A DNA stretch of 64,000 nucleotides, taken from Brucella rhizosphaerae. Lineage in GTDB: Bacteria; Pseudomonadota; Alphaproteobacteria; Rhizobiales; Rhizobiaceae. The translations under genes were made by a program, and so were the position numbers. Position 1 is the first letter of the stretch, and the number at the start of each line of letters is the position of its first letter. Where the stretch lies: NCBI RefSeq assembly GCF_002252475.1, contig NZ_NNRK01000026.1, positions 434,001 to 498,000 on the forward strand, in the 5' to 3' direction. The notes under the pieces are model-generated. The model did not search any database. It had not been told where the DNA came from and saw only the letters and a program-made list of their open reading frames with translations. Below, in pieces: positions 8,458 through 15,815 of the stretch.

Positions 8458-8737
8458 CACGGTTTAATTCCCTCTCGCGGGTGGATTTGAATGCCTGGAC
8501 AAGTCTGTCTGCCGCTATGCGCGGGATCGCTTCGCGCCTATTCGGCGCGGCGGTGTGTGTAATGAGATCGGCTGTGGCTCTCATTAGGCCGTCAATAAGG
8601 GCGTCTAATATTTGCTCTGGCTTTAGCTCGACCTCGCGAGCATCACGCCATTGCAGATAAACCGTGTCTAAGATTGCTTGCCTTACATCGTCTGAAACGC
8701 CTTGTTTCAGATTGGGCAGAGCCTTCTTTTTCGACAC
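8426..8737 (-). CDS. Hypothetical phage early protein (103 aa)
   Basis: Start codon GTG 8737. Lysine-rich start, then helices (DDVRQAILDTVYLQWRDA, PEQILDALIDGLMRATADL). The end overlaps the start of the DUF7666-type gene by 32 bases. No recognised domain. Its place in the leftward operon directly before the repeat protein suggests an accessory early function. Confidence 0.6.
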   Translation of the reverse strand: MSKKKALPNLKQGVSDDVRQAILDTVYLQWRDAREVELKPEQILDALIDGLMRATADLITHTAAPNRREAIPRIAADRLVQAFKSTRERELNRDDQDIGVQGL

Positions 8738-8746
8738 TTGATTTGA

Positions 8747-8908
8747 TCAGCCGAAAATATTGACAGCTAAGATTGCAGCGCATGCGGTGCCAGAAAGCAG
8801 AGTGGCAATCGCTAAAATCTGCTTTAGTTGTCCGTCATGTGACTTGTAGGCCGCTGGCAAGTGGAAGCCTCCGTCAACTTCGGTGTGAAAACGGATATCG
8901 TTATGCAT
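8747..8908 (-). CDS. Small phage membrane protein (53 aa)
   Basis: From ATG 8908, overlapping the previous stop by eight bases. An N-terminal polar half (MHNDIRFHTEVDGGFHLP) is followed by one membrane helix (ILAIATLLSGTACAAILAVN) at the C-terminus. A longer frame from 9055 exists but duplicates the neighbour's coding region. Function unknown; the leftward early position of a tiny membrane protein recalls superinfection-exclusion or kil-type genes, which is speculation. Confidence 0.6.
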   Translation of the reverse strand: MHNDIRFHTEVDGGFHLPAAYKSHDGQLKQILAIATLLSGTACAAILAVNIFG

Positions 8909-9131
8909 GGCTGGCGACCTGACGCACAGAAAGGCGGCGGGCGAGTGCGACAGCACGTTCGCCAAACTTCTCCACGATGTCGTGGGTGAAGCCATAATGT
9001 GCCAATGTATCGGGGGAGACGTTTTCGCCTGAAAATGCCATTTCGCGCATCGCATCAGCCATTCTGACGACGACGCTATCGCGGCAAGTCTGGGCAGGTT
9101 TTGAAATAGACTTTTGTTTAAATTTAATCAT
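8901..9131 (-). CDS. First gene of the leftward early operon (76 aa, hypothetical)
   Basis: ATG 9131 with GGAG nine bases upstream; a longer start at 9161 lacks such a site. A basic N-terminus (MIKFKQKSISKPAQ) is followed by a helical region (DAMREMAFSGENVSPDTLAHYG). No family recognised. It is the first gene after the PL-type promoter at 9225-9254. Confidence 0.6.
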   Translation of the reverse strand: MIKFKQKSISKPAQTCRDSVVVRMADAMREMAFSGENVSPDTLAHYGFTHDIVEKFGERAVALARRLSVRQVASHA

Positions 9132-9224
9132 GGCTTGCTCTCCATCGCTGTAAACCCGCAAGGGAGAGATCGTGCCGTTACTCGTTACTCAACCGGCACG
9201 ATCTGCTCGGTGGGGGCGAGTAGA

Positions 9225-9254
9225 GATATAATGGGGACAAATGTCCCCTGTCAA
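9225..9254 (-). promoter_or_regulatory. Leftward early promoter (PL-like) with operator in its spacer
   Basis: On the minus strand TTGACA (9249-9254) is followed after 18 bases by TATATC (9225-9230). The 16-bp palindrome GGGGACAAATGTCCCC (9233-9248) fills the spacer, so bound repressor would block polymerase. It mirrors the rightward promoter at 10022-10051. Confidence 0.8.
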
Positions 9255-9277
9255 TATCAAAAAGGAAATTTGTCCCT
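9233..9277. promoter_or_regulatory. Left operators OL1 and OL2
   Basis: OL1 is the perfect palindrome at 9233-9248 (plus-strand GGGGACAAATGTCCCC). OL2 is a degenerate copy at 9262-9277 (AAGGAAATTTGTCCCT), 29 bp away, overlapping the stop codon of the repressor gene. Both fit the motif found three times on the other side of the repressor. Confidence 0.7.
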
Positions 9278-9971
9278 ATACTCCAAAAAGCTCATTCATA
9301 TCGAGGACTTTGTGAACGCTGACAATGTCATCCAGCGAATACGTCAGCGTCATTTCTGGATTTAACTTACCGATGACCAACTGCGTAGCCGTGCGCTTAA
9401 CGAGATGACCGATCATCGCATCGAAGGAAAGTCTTCCGTCGTTTTTAATCTGGATCACAATGCTGTCGCCGACGCGTGCAGGCTTATGTGGGTTTATAAA
9501 CCGCAGATCGCCATGTCGGTGTTCAGGGTCCATTGAAGAGCCTTCAACAAAAATGGAATAAATGTCTCGGGAATTCATAAGAGCTGGTGGTCGTCTAACG
9601 TAATCGATAACGCCGTCTGTCAACTGAAATGCTCCTTCCATAGAACCTGCGGCGGTTCCGAGTACAGGAACATCATTTGGCATTACTTGCCTTGATGGCG
9701 GGTTAATATTGGCGGATTTTACATCAGTATTTGTGTTTTCAATACTCGGCTTTTCCACCACCGAATCATTCGCTGAAATTAGTTGCGAAATGTCCACGTC
9801 GAGCGCTTTGGCTAAGGCCTCAAGAGTATTTCCACGTGGTGAAGCCGATGGTCGTTCGAACAATTTGCGCAGATAAGTTTTGTCCAAGCCCGCCTTACGA
9901 CTTGCTTGTTCTGGTGTCAGATCAAGAGCTTCCAAGCGCTCTCGTATGCGCTTTTGAATAGTGTTTTCCAT
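9276..9971 (-). CDS. Prophage repressor, XRE-type HTH plus S24 peptidase (CI/C2-like)
   Basis: 231 residues. The N-terminal helix-turn-helix spans about 5-65 (LTPEQASRKAGLDKTYLRKL). The C-terminal S24/LexA-like domain has a candidate self-cleavage site in GTAAGSMEGA, the serine nucleophile in VEGSSMDPEH and a catalytic lysine in GHLVKRT. It should maintain lysogeny by binding the flanking palindromes and be inactivated by RecA-stimulated self-cleavage. The start at 9971 is chosen because the longer frame runs through the operator region; a -10-like GATAAT ends six bases before the ATG, suggesting a leaderless transcript as for lambda PRM. Confidence 0.93.
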   Translation of the reverse strand: MENTIQKRIRERLEALDLTPEQASRKAGLDKTYLRKLFERPSASPRGNTLEALAKALDVDISQLISANDSVVEKPSIENTNTDVKSANINPPSRQVMPNDVPVLGTAAGSMEGAFQLTDGVIDYVRRPPALMNSRDIYSIFVEGSSMDPEHRHGDLRFINPHKPARVGDSIVIQIKNDGRLSFDAMIGHLVKRTATQLVIGKLNPEMTLTYSLDDIVSVHKVLDMNELFGV

Positions 9972-9977
9972 GCGGGG

Positions 9978-10051
9978 ATTATCGTCCTCAGAGATTTGTC
10001 CGTAAGGGGGACAATTATCCGTTGACAATGGGGAAATATGTCCCCTATGTT
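9978..10051. promoter_or_regulatory. Right operator region: PR-like and PRM-like promoters with three operators
   Basis: Rightward: TTGACA 10022-10027, 18-bp spacer, TATGTT 10046-10051, with palindrome GGGGAAATATGTCCCC (10030-10045, OR1) in the spacer. Weaker copies are at 10007-10022 (GGGGACAATTATCCGT, OR2) and 9988-10003 (TCAGAGATTTGTCCGT, OR3). Leftward: GATAAT (9978-9983) is a -10 for the repressor, with OR3 over its weak -35. Spacings of 23 and 19 bp recall the three-operator lambda arrangement. Confidence 0.75.
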
Positions 10052-10077
10052 CCGCCATTATGTAAGGATTAGAAGCG

Positions 10078-10401
10078 TTGGCGGTGTCATCAGTGAAAAG
10101 CAGGCTCATCGGAAATCTCATCTTTGAAGCTGATCGCTATTGCGAATTAGCTGGGGTGTCGCGTTCGTCTGTTTCAAAAGCGCTGTTTGGTCGTGGTGGC
10201 CATATTGACGATCTCATCGCTGGAAAGCGTGATCTTTCAACTGGCATCTTTGAACGCGCCATGAACTGGTTGAAGGAACAGTCTTGCGCTGTTTCCGGCA
10301 GTAATTCGCCCGATCACCTCCCATCGGGTGAAGCTGGGGCGCGGCATTCTTCGGCTAGCTGCGCGCCAGCGTCTATTACCGGCAATGCGGTGGCTCCATG
10401 A
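10078..10401 (+). CDS. Cro-like phage DNA-binding protein (candidate)
   Basis: 107 residues from a TTG start (10078; AAGGA nine bases upstream; GTG at 10084 is an alternative). The segment EADRYCELAGVSRSSVSKAL is a helix-turn-helix. It is the first gene of the rightward operon and lies opposite the repressor, the position of cro. The C-terminal third is Ser/Ala/Pro-rich and probably disordered. Family not firmly identified. Confidence 0.65.
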   Translation: MAVSSVKSRLIGNLIFEADRYCELAGVSRSSVSKALFGRGGHIDDLIAGKRDLSTGIFERAMNWLKEQSCAVSGSNSPDHLPSGEAGARHSSASCAPASITGNAVAP

Positions 10402-10544
10402 GTTCATCGTTTAAAGCCTCTCGTGTGCGTTGGGCCTGCGGTCCGCCCGTTTAGAGTTGATGGCTAAGCTGTAACGGCGCGGCCTGAGAGTTTCACCGAA
10501 TCCTTTGTCGATATTTTTTCCTTGAAACCTTCAGGGGGTGTTTC

Positions 10545-11018
10545 GTGCGCACTATTTCCGAGCAAGAACAGCGTTCGCTCAAGTCTGCAACTGATGGCGC
10601 ATATGCGTTGGCAGGCGGCATCAGCAATATACTTCCATTTACCCGCGTCGGTACTTCCACGCTGTCAAAATACGCATCATTCAATGATGAGCATCACGAC
10701 AGTTTCATGCCGTTGGATGTGGTGATCGAAGTCGAGCGCAAGGCGAAGTCACCGACAATCATAAAGCAGGCCGCTGAACTTCTCGGATATGAACTTGTGC
10801 CGATGGCAGCGCGTGAGGATGGAGGCGACAACCACGCATTGACCGCGATGGATGCTCACCGCGTCATGTCTGAAACCATGGATGTTTCGCAAGCAGTACT
10901 AACGGCGCTCGAAGATGGTCGCATTGATGCAGGCGAGCGCAAACTTATCGCAAAAGAAGCGCGGGAAGCGATGCGCGCTTTGGAAGATCTGTTGCGCAAA
11001 GTTGAGGCGCGGCGATGA
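10545..11018 (+). CDS. Phage regulatory protein, CII/CP76 family
   Basis: 157 residues from GTG 10545 (AGGGGG upstream). The N-terminal part (SATDGAYALAGGISNILPF, SKYASFNDEHHDSFMPLDVV, AAELLGYELVP) matches the phage regulatory CII (CP76) family seen in alphaproteobacterial prophages. The C-terminal part is a long helix. It probably regulates early transcription or lysogeny. About 140 bases before it hold no gene. Its TGA overlaps the ATG of the next small gene. Confidence 0.75.
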   Translation: MRTISEQEQRSLKSATDGAYALAGGISNILPFTRVGTSTLSKYASFNDEHHDSFMPLDVVIEVERKAKSPTIIKQAAELLGYELVPMAAREDGGDNHALTAMDAHRVMSETMDVSQAVLTALEDGRIDAGERKLIAKEAREAMRALEDLLRKVEARR

Positions 11019-11131
11019 GAAAATTCATCCTTAAACACGACCTCTTTTTCTCACTTCTTCTCGCCGTGGTCTGTGTTCTAGCTGCGGCGTCTCCTTTTGT
11101 TGCTGTCGTCTGGCTCGCGGAGGCTCGCTGA
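11015..11131 (+). CDS. Tiny phage membrane protein (38 aa)
   Basis: ATG 11015 overlaps the preceding stop (ATGA) and the stop lies one base before the next ATG. It encodes MRKFILKHDLFF followed by one hydrophobic helix (LLLAVVCVLAAASPFVAVVW). The tight coupling on both sides supports it as real despite its size. Function unknown. Confidence 0.55.
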   Translation: MRKFILKHDLFFSLLLAVVCVLAAASPFVAVVWLAEAR

Positions 11132-11132
11132 T

Positions 11133-11456
11133 ATGGACACCTCAAGCTTTAAACTCCCCGTGCGTATGAATGCCAAAGCCTATGCCAGCCTTTCGGCAAT
11201 GGCTGAGCGCAAGGGCTATAAACCAAGCGTTTTTGCGCAGATGCTTTTTGATGCCGCATTTGCTGCTCGCGTCGGACAAGAGCGTGGTGCACCAACATCA
11301 GACCGTGAACTGGATCTGCATGTCCGCTTTGCCACTGCAATTGCGGATGGGGTCGGGCCTGAGACCTTGGAAAGGGCAGTGCTTCTGCTTGAAAGCCATC
11401 GCGCCAAGGTTGCTGCATCTGCACGCAAGGTTCGGAAAAGTGAGGCGCGGACATGA
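11133..11456 (+). CDS. Hypothetical phage protein, ribbon-helix-helix-like start (107 aa)
   Basis: ATG 11133 is used because it directly follows the previous stop. FKLPVRMNAKAYASLSAMAE followed by KGYKPSVFAQMLFDAAF has the strand-helix-helix rhythm of a ribbon-helix-helix regulator. The C-terminal half is helical and basic. The stop overlaps the start of the methyltransferase gene, so it may regulate or assist that gene. Confidence 0.6.
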   Translation: MDTSSFKLPVRMNAKAYASLSAMAERKGYKPSVFAQMLFDAAFAARVGQERGAPTSDRELDLHVRFATAIADGVGPETLERAVLLLESHRAKVAASARKVRKSEART

Positions 11457-12634
11457 GTTATCCTGCGCACCCCCTTGCTGACATGTTCCCTATGATCCCG
11501 GAAGTGGAACGTAAGCTGCTTGCGGACGATATTGTCACCTACGGACAACGCGATCCAATCATCCTGCTTGATGGCATGGTGTTGGATGGCCGCAATCGTC
11601 AGTGGGCCTGCGGGTTCGCTGAAATTGAGCCGATCTATGAGCAATATGCTGGCAACGATCCTCTTAATTATGTTCTGTCCAAAAACCTGCACCGTCGCCA
11701 CCTGACGGAAAGCCAGCGCGCACTGATTGCTGCTGCAATTGTCGATTGGGAGCGTGGCGTCAATCAGACGACTGCCGGGCCTGCAAATTTGCAGACCCGC
11801 CGCGCCGCCGAAAAGCTATCGATTTCTGAACGCGCCGTTTATTCCGCCAAGCGTATCCATGAAAAGGGAGCACCAGAACTGCTCGACGCTATCCGCGCTG
11901 GCAAGGTGACAATCCATACCGGTGAAGCGATTTCTGAACTTCAACATTCGGAACAAGCCAAGGTCATTCGCGAAGAAAAGAAAGCCATTGTCGCTAAGGC
12001 CAAGGCAATCCGTTCGGATCAGCAGAAGGTCAAGCATGCGGTTCGCATGACAACCATGAGTTTGATTGCAGATCGTGGCGCGGCGACAGCACCGGCAGAG
12101 CTGGGGCGCGTTTATCCGGTCTATTATTTTGATGCGCCATGGCAATTCGGCGTTCATTCGGAAGTGACAGGGCGGGAAAAGAGCGCGGAAAATCATTATC
12201 CGACGATGCCAACCGACGACATTGTTACGCTTATGTCGGGGCTAATCGGCGGCACCAATCCTGCGGTTTGTTTCGCATGGGCAACCAATCCGATGCTGCC
12301 AGATGCATTGCGCGTTCTGGATGCATGCGGCTTTACCTATGTTCATCACTGGATCTGGGACAAGGAAGTCGCAGGTACCGGATATTGGGGGCGCGACCGG
12401 CACGAACTGCTACTGATCGGTCGTCGCGGCGATGTTGCGGCACCTTTGCCCGGCACCCAGCCTGAAACGGTCCATCGCGAGCGCAAAGGCAAGCATTCGG
12501 CCAAGCCTGCATTCTTCGCGGAACAAATTGAGCGTCTTTATCCCGATTTACCGAAATTGGAATTGTTCTGTCGTGATCCGCGACCGGGCTGGGAAGCGTG
12601 GGGCTTTGAAGCTGCGGGGAGGGCTGCGGTATGA
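11453..12634 (+). CDS. ParB-like domain fused to MT-A70 adenine-N6 DNA methyltransferase
   Basis: 393 residues. Residues 1-110 form a ParB/Srx-like N-domain (RDPIILLDGMVLDGRNRQWA, NLHRRHLTESQRALIAAAIV), followed by a helical KorB-like linker (KLSISERAVYSAKRI). The C-terminal part is an MT-A70 methyltransferase: YYFDAPWQFG carries the catalytic DPPW-type motif as DAPW, FAWATNPMLPDAL and HHWIWDKE follow, with HELLLIGRRG. It probably methylates adenine in phage and host DNA, either to evade restriction or to time replication. Four genes overlap by 1-4 bases around it. Confidence 0.9.
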   Translation: MSYPAHPLADMFPMIPEVERKLLADDIVTYGQRDPIILLDGMVLDGRNRQWACGFAEIEPIYEQYAGNDPLNYVLSKNLHRRHLTESQRALIAAAIVDWERGVNQTTAGPANLQTRRAAEKLSISERAVYSAKRIHEKGAPELLDAIRAGKVTIHTGEAISELQHSEQAKVIREEKKAIVAKAKAIRSDQQKVKHAVRMTTMSLIADRGAATAPAELGRVYPVYYFDAPWQFGVHSEVTGREKSAENHYPTMPTDDIVTLMSGLIGGTNPAVCFAWATNPMLPDALRVLDACGFTYVHHWIWDKEVAGTGYWGRDRHELLLIGRRGDVAAPLPGTQPETVHRERKGKHSAKPAFFAEQIERLYPDLPKLELFCRDPRPGWEAWGFEAAGRAAV

Positions 12635-12912
12635 CCGACACCATGTTGCCGATCCTTCGCGCTATGCACAACGCAGGCACTGACGCCGAACGCGCTGAAA
12701 TTCTGCTGTCATGTCCGATTTCGATCATGCTGAAATATCGGCAGGTGCTGGAAGGCTCTTGCGAGCGGCATGGCTTTGACGCGGGCAGCGATTACCTGAT
12801 CTGCTTTTATGCGGCAATGCATGAAACGCGCCATCGTGGCGCAATCAAAGGTGCGGCGCTCAAACACGCGCAGGGCCATTTGCTATTACTCTGTGGCGCG
12901 GTGTCGCCATGA
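12631..12912 (+). CDS. Hypothetical phage early protein (93 aa)
   Basis: ATG 12631 overlaps the methyltransferase stop by four bases. All-helical appearance with several Cys and His residues (ILLSCPISIMLKY, GSCERHGFDAGSDYLICFYA) but no obvious metal motif. No family recognised. It overlaps the next gene by four bases. Confidence 0.65.
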   Translation: MTDTMLPILRAMHNAGTDAERAEILLSCPISIMLKYRQVLEGSCERHGFDAGSDYLICFYAAMHETRHRGAIKGAALKHAQGHLLLLCGAVSP

Positions 12913-13439
12913 GCTCAGAGGGTATCGAACTTCGCCGCATCCGGGAAAAACTGGCAGCGCTGAACGGCGATGATTGGCAACTATGCTGCGAAGGTGACGT
13001 GTCGTTTGTCGAAGCGAAAACGCGCCACGGTGAACTTAACAGGATCTGCACATTTCATCCCGGCGCAACGCCTGATGAGATTGACATGGTCGTCGGCGGG
13101 CCGCGCATGGCGGCATTTATGCTTAAGCTGGTGGATCGTGCGATTGTCGCTGTACGGCAGACCGCACCACGACAGAGCGCTTCGCGACAGAGCCGCCAGC
13201 GCAAGCATCGTGACTTTGCAGCTGAGGCGGCAATGAAATGCGATGATGCTGCTTTCAAGATGTTTCTCGAAGAACAACATGGCCTTGAGAGGCCGTTAAC
13301 ATCGGATCGCGCAGCGCAACGGCTGCGCTCAATCCTCAACATTAAATCCAGAAAAGAACTGAACGAAAACAGCGCCGCCGCTGAACGCTGGCAGGATTTC
13401 CGCGCTGCTTTCGAAGCATGGAAGAGGGTGGGTCGATAA
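12909..13439 (+). CDS. Hypothetical phage early protein (176 aa)
   Basis: ATG 12909, coupled on both sides (four-base overlap before, TAATG after). The N-terminal third (EKLAALNGDDWQLCCEGDVS, MVVGGPRMAAFMLKL) is probably globular. A basic Gln/Arg/Ser-rich linker (APRQSASRQSRQRKHRD) joins a helical C-terminal domain (SDRAAQRLRSILNIKSRKEL) that could contact DNA. Not recognised. Confidence 0.6.
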   Translation: MSSEGIELRRIREKLAALNGDDWQLCCEGDVSFVEAKTRHGELNRICTFHPGATPDEIDMVVGGPRMAAFMLKLVDRAIVAVRQTAPRQSASRQSRQRKHRDFAAEAAMKCDDAAFKMFLEEQHGLERPLTSDRAAQRLRSILNIKSRKELNENSAAAERWQDFRAAFEAWKRVGR

Positions 13440-13729
13440 TGGCAAATGCTATTGATTTTGCGGGCTCTAATAGGAAGCTCTTACCGCCGCAGGGTGCTGA
13501 GAATGTAGAGGCGCTGCACACCTACACAAACGGCATGTGTTCGGTTTCCTGCTGGGAGTTGACGCAAGATGAAATCGCTGAGGTTCTCCGGACTGGCAGA
13601 GTGTTTCTGACGGTGCTTTCCGGCACTACGCAGCCACCTGTGTTCGTTGGCAGTGAAGATATCATGCGTTCGTTTGTTGTCGATTACGGCGGTGTATGGG
13701 CGCGCGGGAAGGGGGATTCGAGTGAGTAA
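13439..13729 (+). CDS. Hypothetical phage early protein (96 aa)
   Basis: ATG 13439 is embedded in the previous stop (TAATG) with GAAGAGGGTG upstream. Mixed alpha/beta appearance (TYTNGMCSVSCWELTQDEIA, GRVFLTVLSGTTQPPVFVG). The repeated phrase about inhibition of growth-like cysteine motifs is absent. Small proteins of this length next to replication genes are frequent in rhizobial phages, but I do not recognise the family. Confidence 0.6.
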   Translation: MANAIDFAGSNRKLLPPQGAENVEALHTYTNGMCSVSCWELTQDEIAEVLRTGRVFLTVLSGTTQPPVFVGSEDIMRSFVVDYGGVWARGKGDSSE

Positions 13730-14960
13730 TCCTCGTCTATCGATAATCCCTGCGAGGGCTGCAACAGATCCTGCGTTGAAACCGCGTGACTTGCAGGTGC
13801 TTTGCGTCCTTGGGCGTCATACAGACGAATACGGCTGGTGTCGTCGCAGTCAGGTCAAGATGGCCGCTGAGATGAACTGCGGTCGCTCGACGGTGTTTGA
13901 CGCTATCAGCCGCCTTATCGGTGCGGGGTACTTGGAGCGCCACGAGCAAGAAAGTGAAAGCGGGCGCGATAGTGCGCATGTCTATCGTGTCATTCTCGAT
14001 CCGAAACATCCTGATGTCTCATCGGTTCAAGATGCTGATACCCCCTGCCGGTATGTCGGCACCCCTGCCGGTATATCGGCACCCCCTGCCGGTCTTGAAC
14101 CGGCACCCCCTGCCGCCTCTGGACCGGCACCTATTAACGACCCTTATTTAACTTCCCCTTCTAACGAAGAGAAAAAAGAGCGCGCGAGCGAAAATGAGAA
14201 TGGGAATGAAAATCTGAATTCGACATCGCAGGATGATGATCCGAAAACAGCAGCATTCGAGAAACGGGTGATCCATTTCCTCAATGGCGTCGGTTACCAT
14301 GCAGGCATTTGGCCAAAATGGGACAACAACACGACGCTGGACTGGATCAAGCGGCAGTTTGCTGGATTGTCAGTTGCAGAGCGCAAAGAAGCTGAGCGCT
14401 GGCGCGACGCTTATTTGCTGGATGCTGTTGAGCGAAAAGTGAAGCCGCAGCCAGTGGGTGCGTTTTTCCGGGATCGCCTTTGGAATGCGCTTGATCCCGA
14501 AATACTGAAAAAGGCCGAAACTGCAAAGGCACAAGCTGCTCGCGCTGATGAAGCTAAGCCTGATGGCTGGGCGGCTGGTTATGGTCCGGTTGGTATGTCG
14601 AGGATGTTTGCGCTGTTGCTGGATGGGCCTGCTGATCAGGAATTGGCAAAGAGTTCATTCTTGCCGCGTTCATTGCTCGCCAAGGCTTGGCCTGCGCTTA
14701 TGCGGTACCGCGATGTTCAACAGCAGCGATCAGGTGCAGTGCTTCCAAAGCAGTGGCATTTGGCTGGTGAACTGATGGAGCCGGTACCACAGGGAACAAT
14801 CATACTTGCAGCGTGGAAAGACGAGTTCAAGCGCCGGGCTTGGCCATGGCCCTCTGAATTTGATCGCATGCAAGTTGTGTTCTGTCCGCGTGGTGGACCT
14901 TCATCAATTTGTGATTTTGAGACGGCTTTGAGGGGATTGGGTGAATATGATGGCAATTGA
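13722..14960 (+). CDS. Winged-helix phage replication protein (initiator candidate)
   Basis: 412 residues from GTG 13722 (AAGGGGG upstream), overlapping the preceding gene by eight bases. The N-terminal winged helix (PRDLQVLCVLGRHTDEYGWC, MAAEMNCGRSTVFDAISRL, then GAGYLERHE) is of the HTH_36 type found in phage replication proteins. A proline-rich linker (about 115-160) is encoded by tandem iteron-like DNA repeats. The C-terminal region (KWDNNTTLDWIKRQFAGLS, AYLLDAVERKVKPQPVGAFF) is unassigned. By position and design it resembles lambda O. Confidence 0.72.
   Translation: MSNPRLSIIPARAATDPALKPRDLQVLCVLGRHTDEYGWCRRSQVKMAAEMNCGRSTVFDAISRLIGAGYLERHEQESESGRDSAHVYRVILDPKHPDVSSVQDADTPCRYVGTPAGISAPPAGLEPAPPAASGPAPINDPYLTSPSNEEKKERASENENGNENLNSTSQDDDPKTAAFEKRVIHFLNGVGYHAGIWPKWDNNTTLDWIKRQFAGLSVAERKEAERWRDAYLLDAVERKVKPQPVGAFFRDRLWNALDPEILKKAETAKAQAARADEAKPDGWAAGYGPVGMSRMFALLLDGPADQELAKSSFLPRSLLAKAWPALMRYRDVQQQRSGAVLPKQWHLAGELMEPVPQGTIILAAWKDEFKRRAWPWPSEFDRMQVVFCPRGGPSSICDFETALRGLGEYDGN
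14040..14128. repeat. Four iteron-like tandem repeats inside the replication gene (candidate origin)
   Basis: Four head-to-tail copies of ACCCC(C)TGCCGG-N4..8-CGGC at 14040-14060, 14061-14080, 14081-14104 and 14105-14128 (about 20-24 bp each). Copies 1-3 keep TGCCGGT and its inverse, so each is itself a partial palindrome. The array is followed by an AT-rich stretch (14130-14230). Iterons inside an initiator gene followed by AT-rich DNA is the lambda ori layout. Confidence 0.55.
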
Positions 14961-15600
14961 TCAAAGTCAGATTGACCGCGCTATAGCATCTGCACCCAGT
15001 GAGGAGTATTGCCGGGCGATTGATAAGGTGCTTGCAGAGCGTCGGCGTATCGCACGTTTGAGGTCTGCGGCGGCGATTCGCACGTTCGATGATTCCCCTT
15101 GGCTCATCATCAGGGTGTCTGGAAATGAATTATCCATACGTGATGCGATGCTGGCAGAAAAAATTGAAGTGAATGTCCCCATGAAAATGGGGAAAGAACG
15201 GCGTAGGAGAAACGAGAAAATACCAGCCAGACCTGAGCCTGTTTTGGTTGGTTACATACTGGTTAGATGTAATGTTGTTGCCGATGCATTGGCAGGATTA
15301 CTCTCGTTTCAAGGCGTGGTTTCGATCCTTGGTGGCTATGAAAAGCCGTTTCTAATGAGTGCTGAAAAAGCAAGTCAGTTCAATGAGAAAGCCGCTAAAG
15401 GTGAATTTGATCATGAGCGTCCCATGTCACTGTTCGCAGGTGTTAAAAAGGTTCGGATTATTGAGGGGCCGTTTGCAGGTATGAGCGGCGATGTAGTGGC
15501 AGGTATTGGAGGCGGCAAAGGGACAGCTGTGATTGAGGTTGAGCTATTCAAGCAAGCGGTACCGATGATTATGCCACTTGCATTTCTTTCGCCTTTATGA
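14941..15600 (+). CDS. NusG-like transcription antitermination protein
   Basis: 219 residues from GTG 14941 (ATG 14947 or 14950 are alternatives; AGGGGA lies at 14931). A helical N-terminal extension precedes an NGN domain: SPWLIIRVSGNELSIRDAML, then VLVGYILVRCN, and VVSILGGYEKPFLMS. The C-terminal KOW domain reads VRIIEGPFAGMSGDVVAG. The combination is that of NusG/RfaH-type factors that bind RNA polymerase. Located at the end of the early operon and followed by structured RNA and a terminator hairpin, it probably lets polymerase read into the late genes, the job lambda Q does. Confidence 0.85.
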   Translation: MNMMAIDQSQIDRAIASAPSEEYCRAIDKVLAERRRIARLRSAAAIRTFDDSPWLIIRVSGNELSIRDAMLAEKIEVNVPMKMGKERRRRNEKIPARPEPVLVGYILVRCNVVADALAGLLSFQGVVSILGGYEKPFLMSAEKASQFNEKAAKGEFDHERPMSLFAGVKKVRIIEGPFAGMSGDVVAGIGGGKGTAVIEVELFKQAVPMIMPLAFLSPL

Positions 15601-15815
15601 CGGTAATCTGTCCACGGATGATCCGGCTAGTATAGCGAACCTCGACACACGGTAGCACGTGGGGACGTAGTCCTGAGGCGACGCGCTCGGACCCCGCCTT
15701 GACGGTCTCAATCATGAGACACCGATTCAGGGCCAGTGCGTAAGCTATGTCTGAAATTCATCAAACACTATGAGCGCCCTAAGTGGCGCTCTTTCCATAT
15801 GTATATGAGGCTGAC
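15601..15815. other. Structured non-coding spacer after the NusG-like gene
   Basis: 215 bases with no gene but rich in short inverted repeats, including GTCTCA-ATCA-TGAGAC (15705-15720) and a terminator hairpin at 15772-15793. It divides early from late genes and could be the loading site of the NusG-like factor or a small RNA. No promoter is certain. Confidence 0.45.
15772..15795 (+). terminator. Terminator hairpin between early and late genes
   Basis: GAGCGCC (15772-15778), six-base loop, GGCGCTC (15785-15791), then TTTCC. The T-run is short, so termination may be partial. It lies just before the HNH gene and would be a target for antitermination. Confidence 0.55.
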
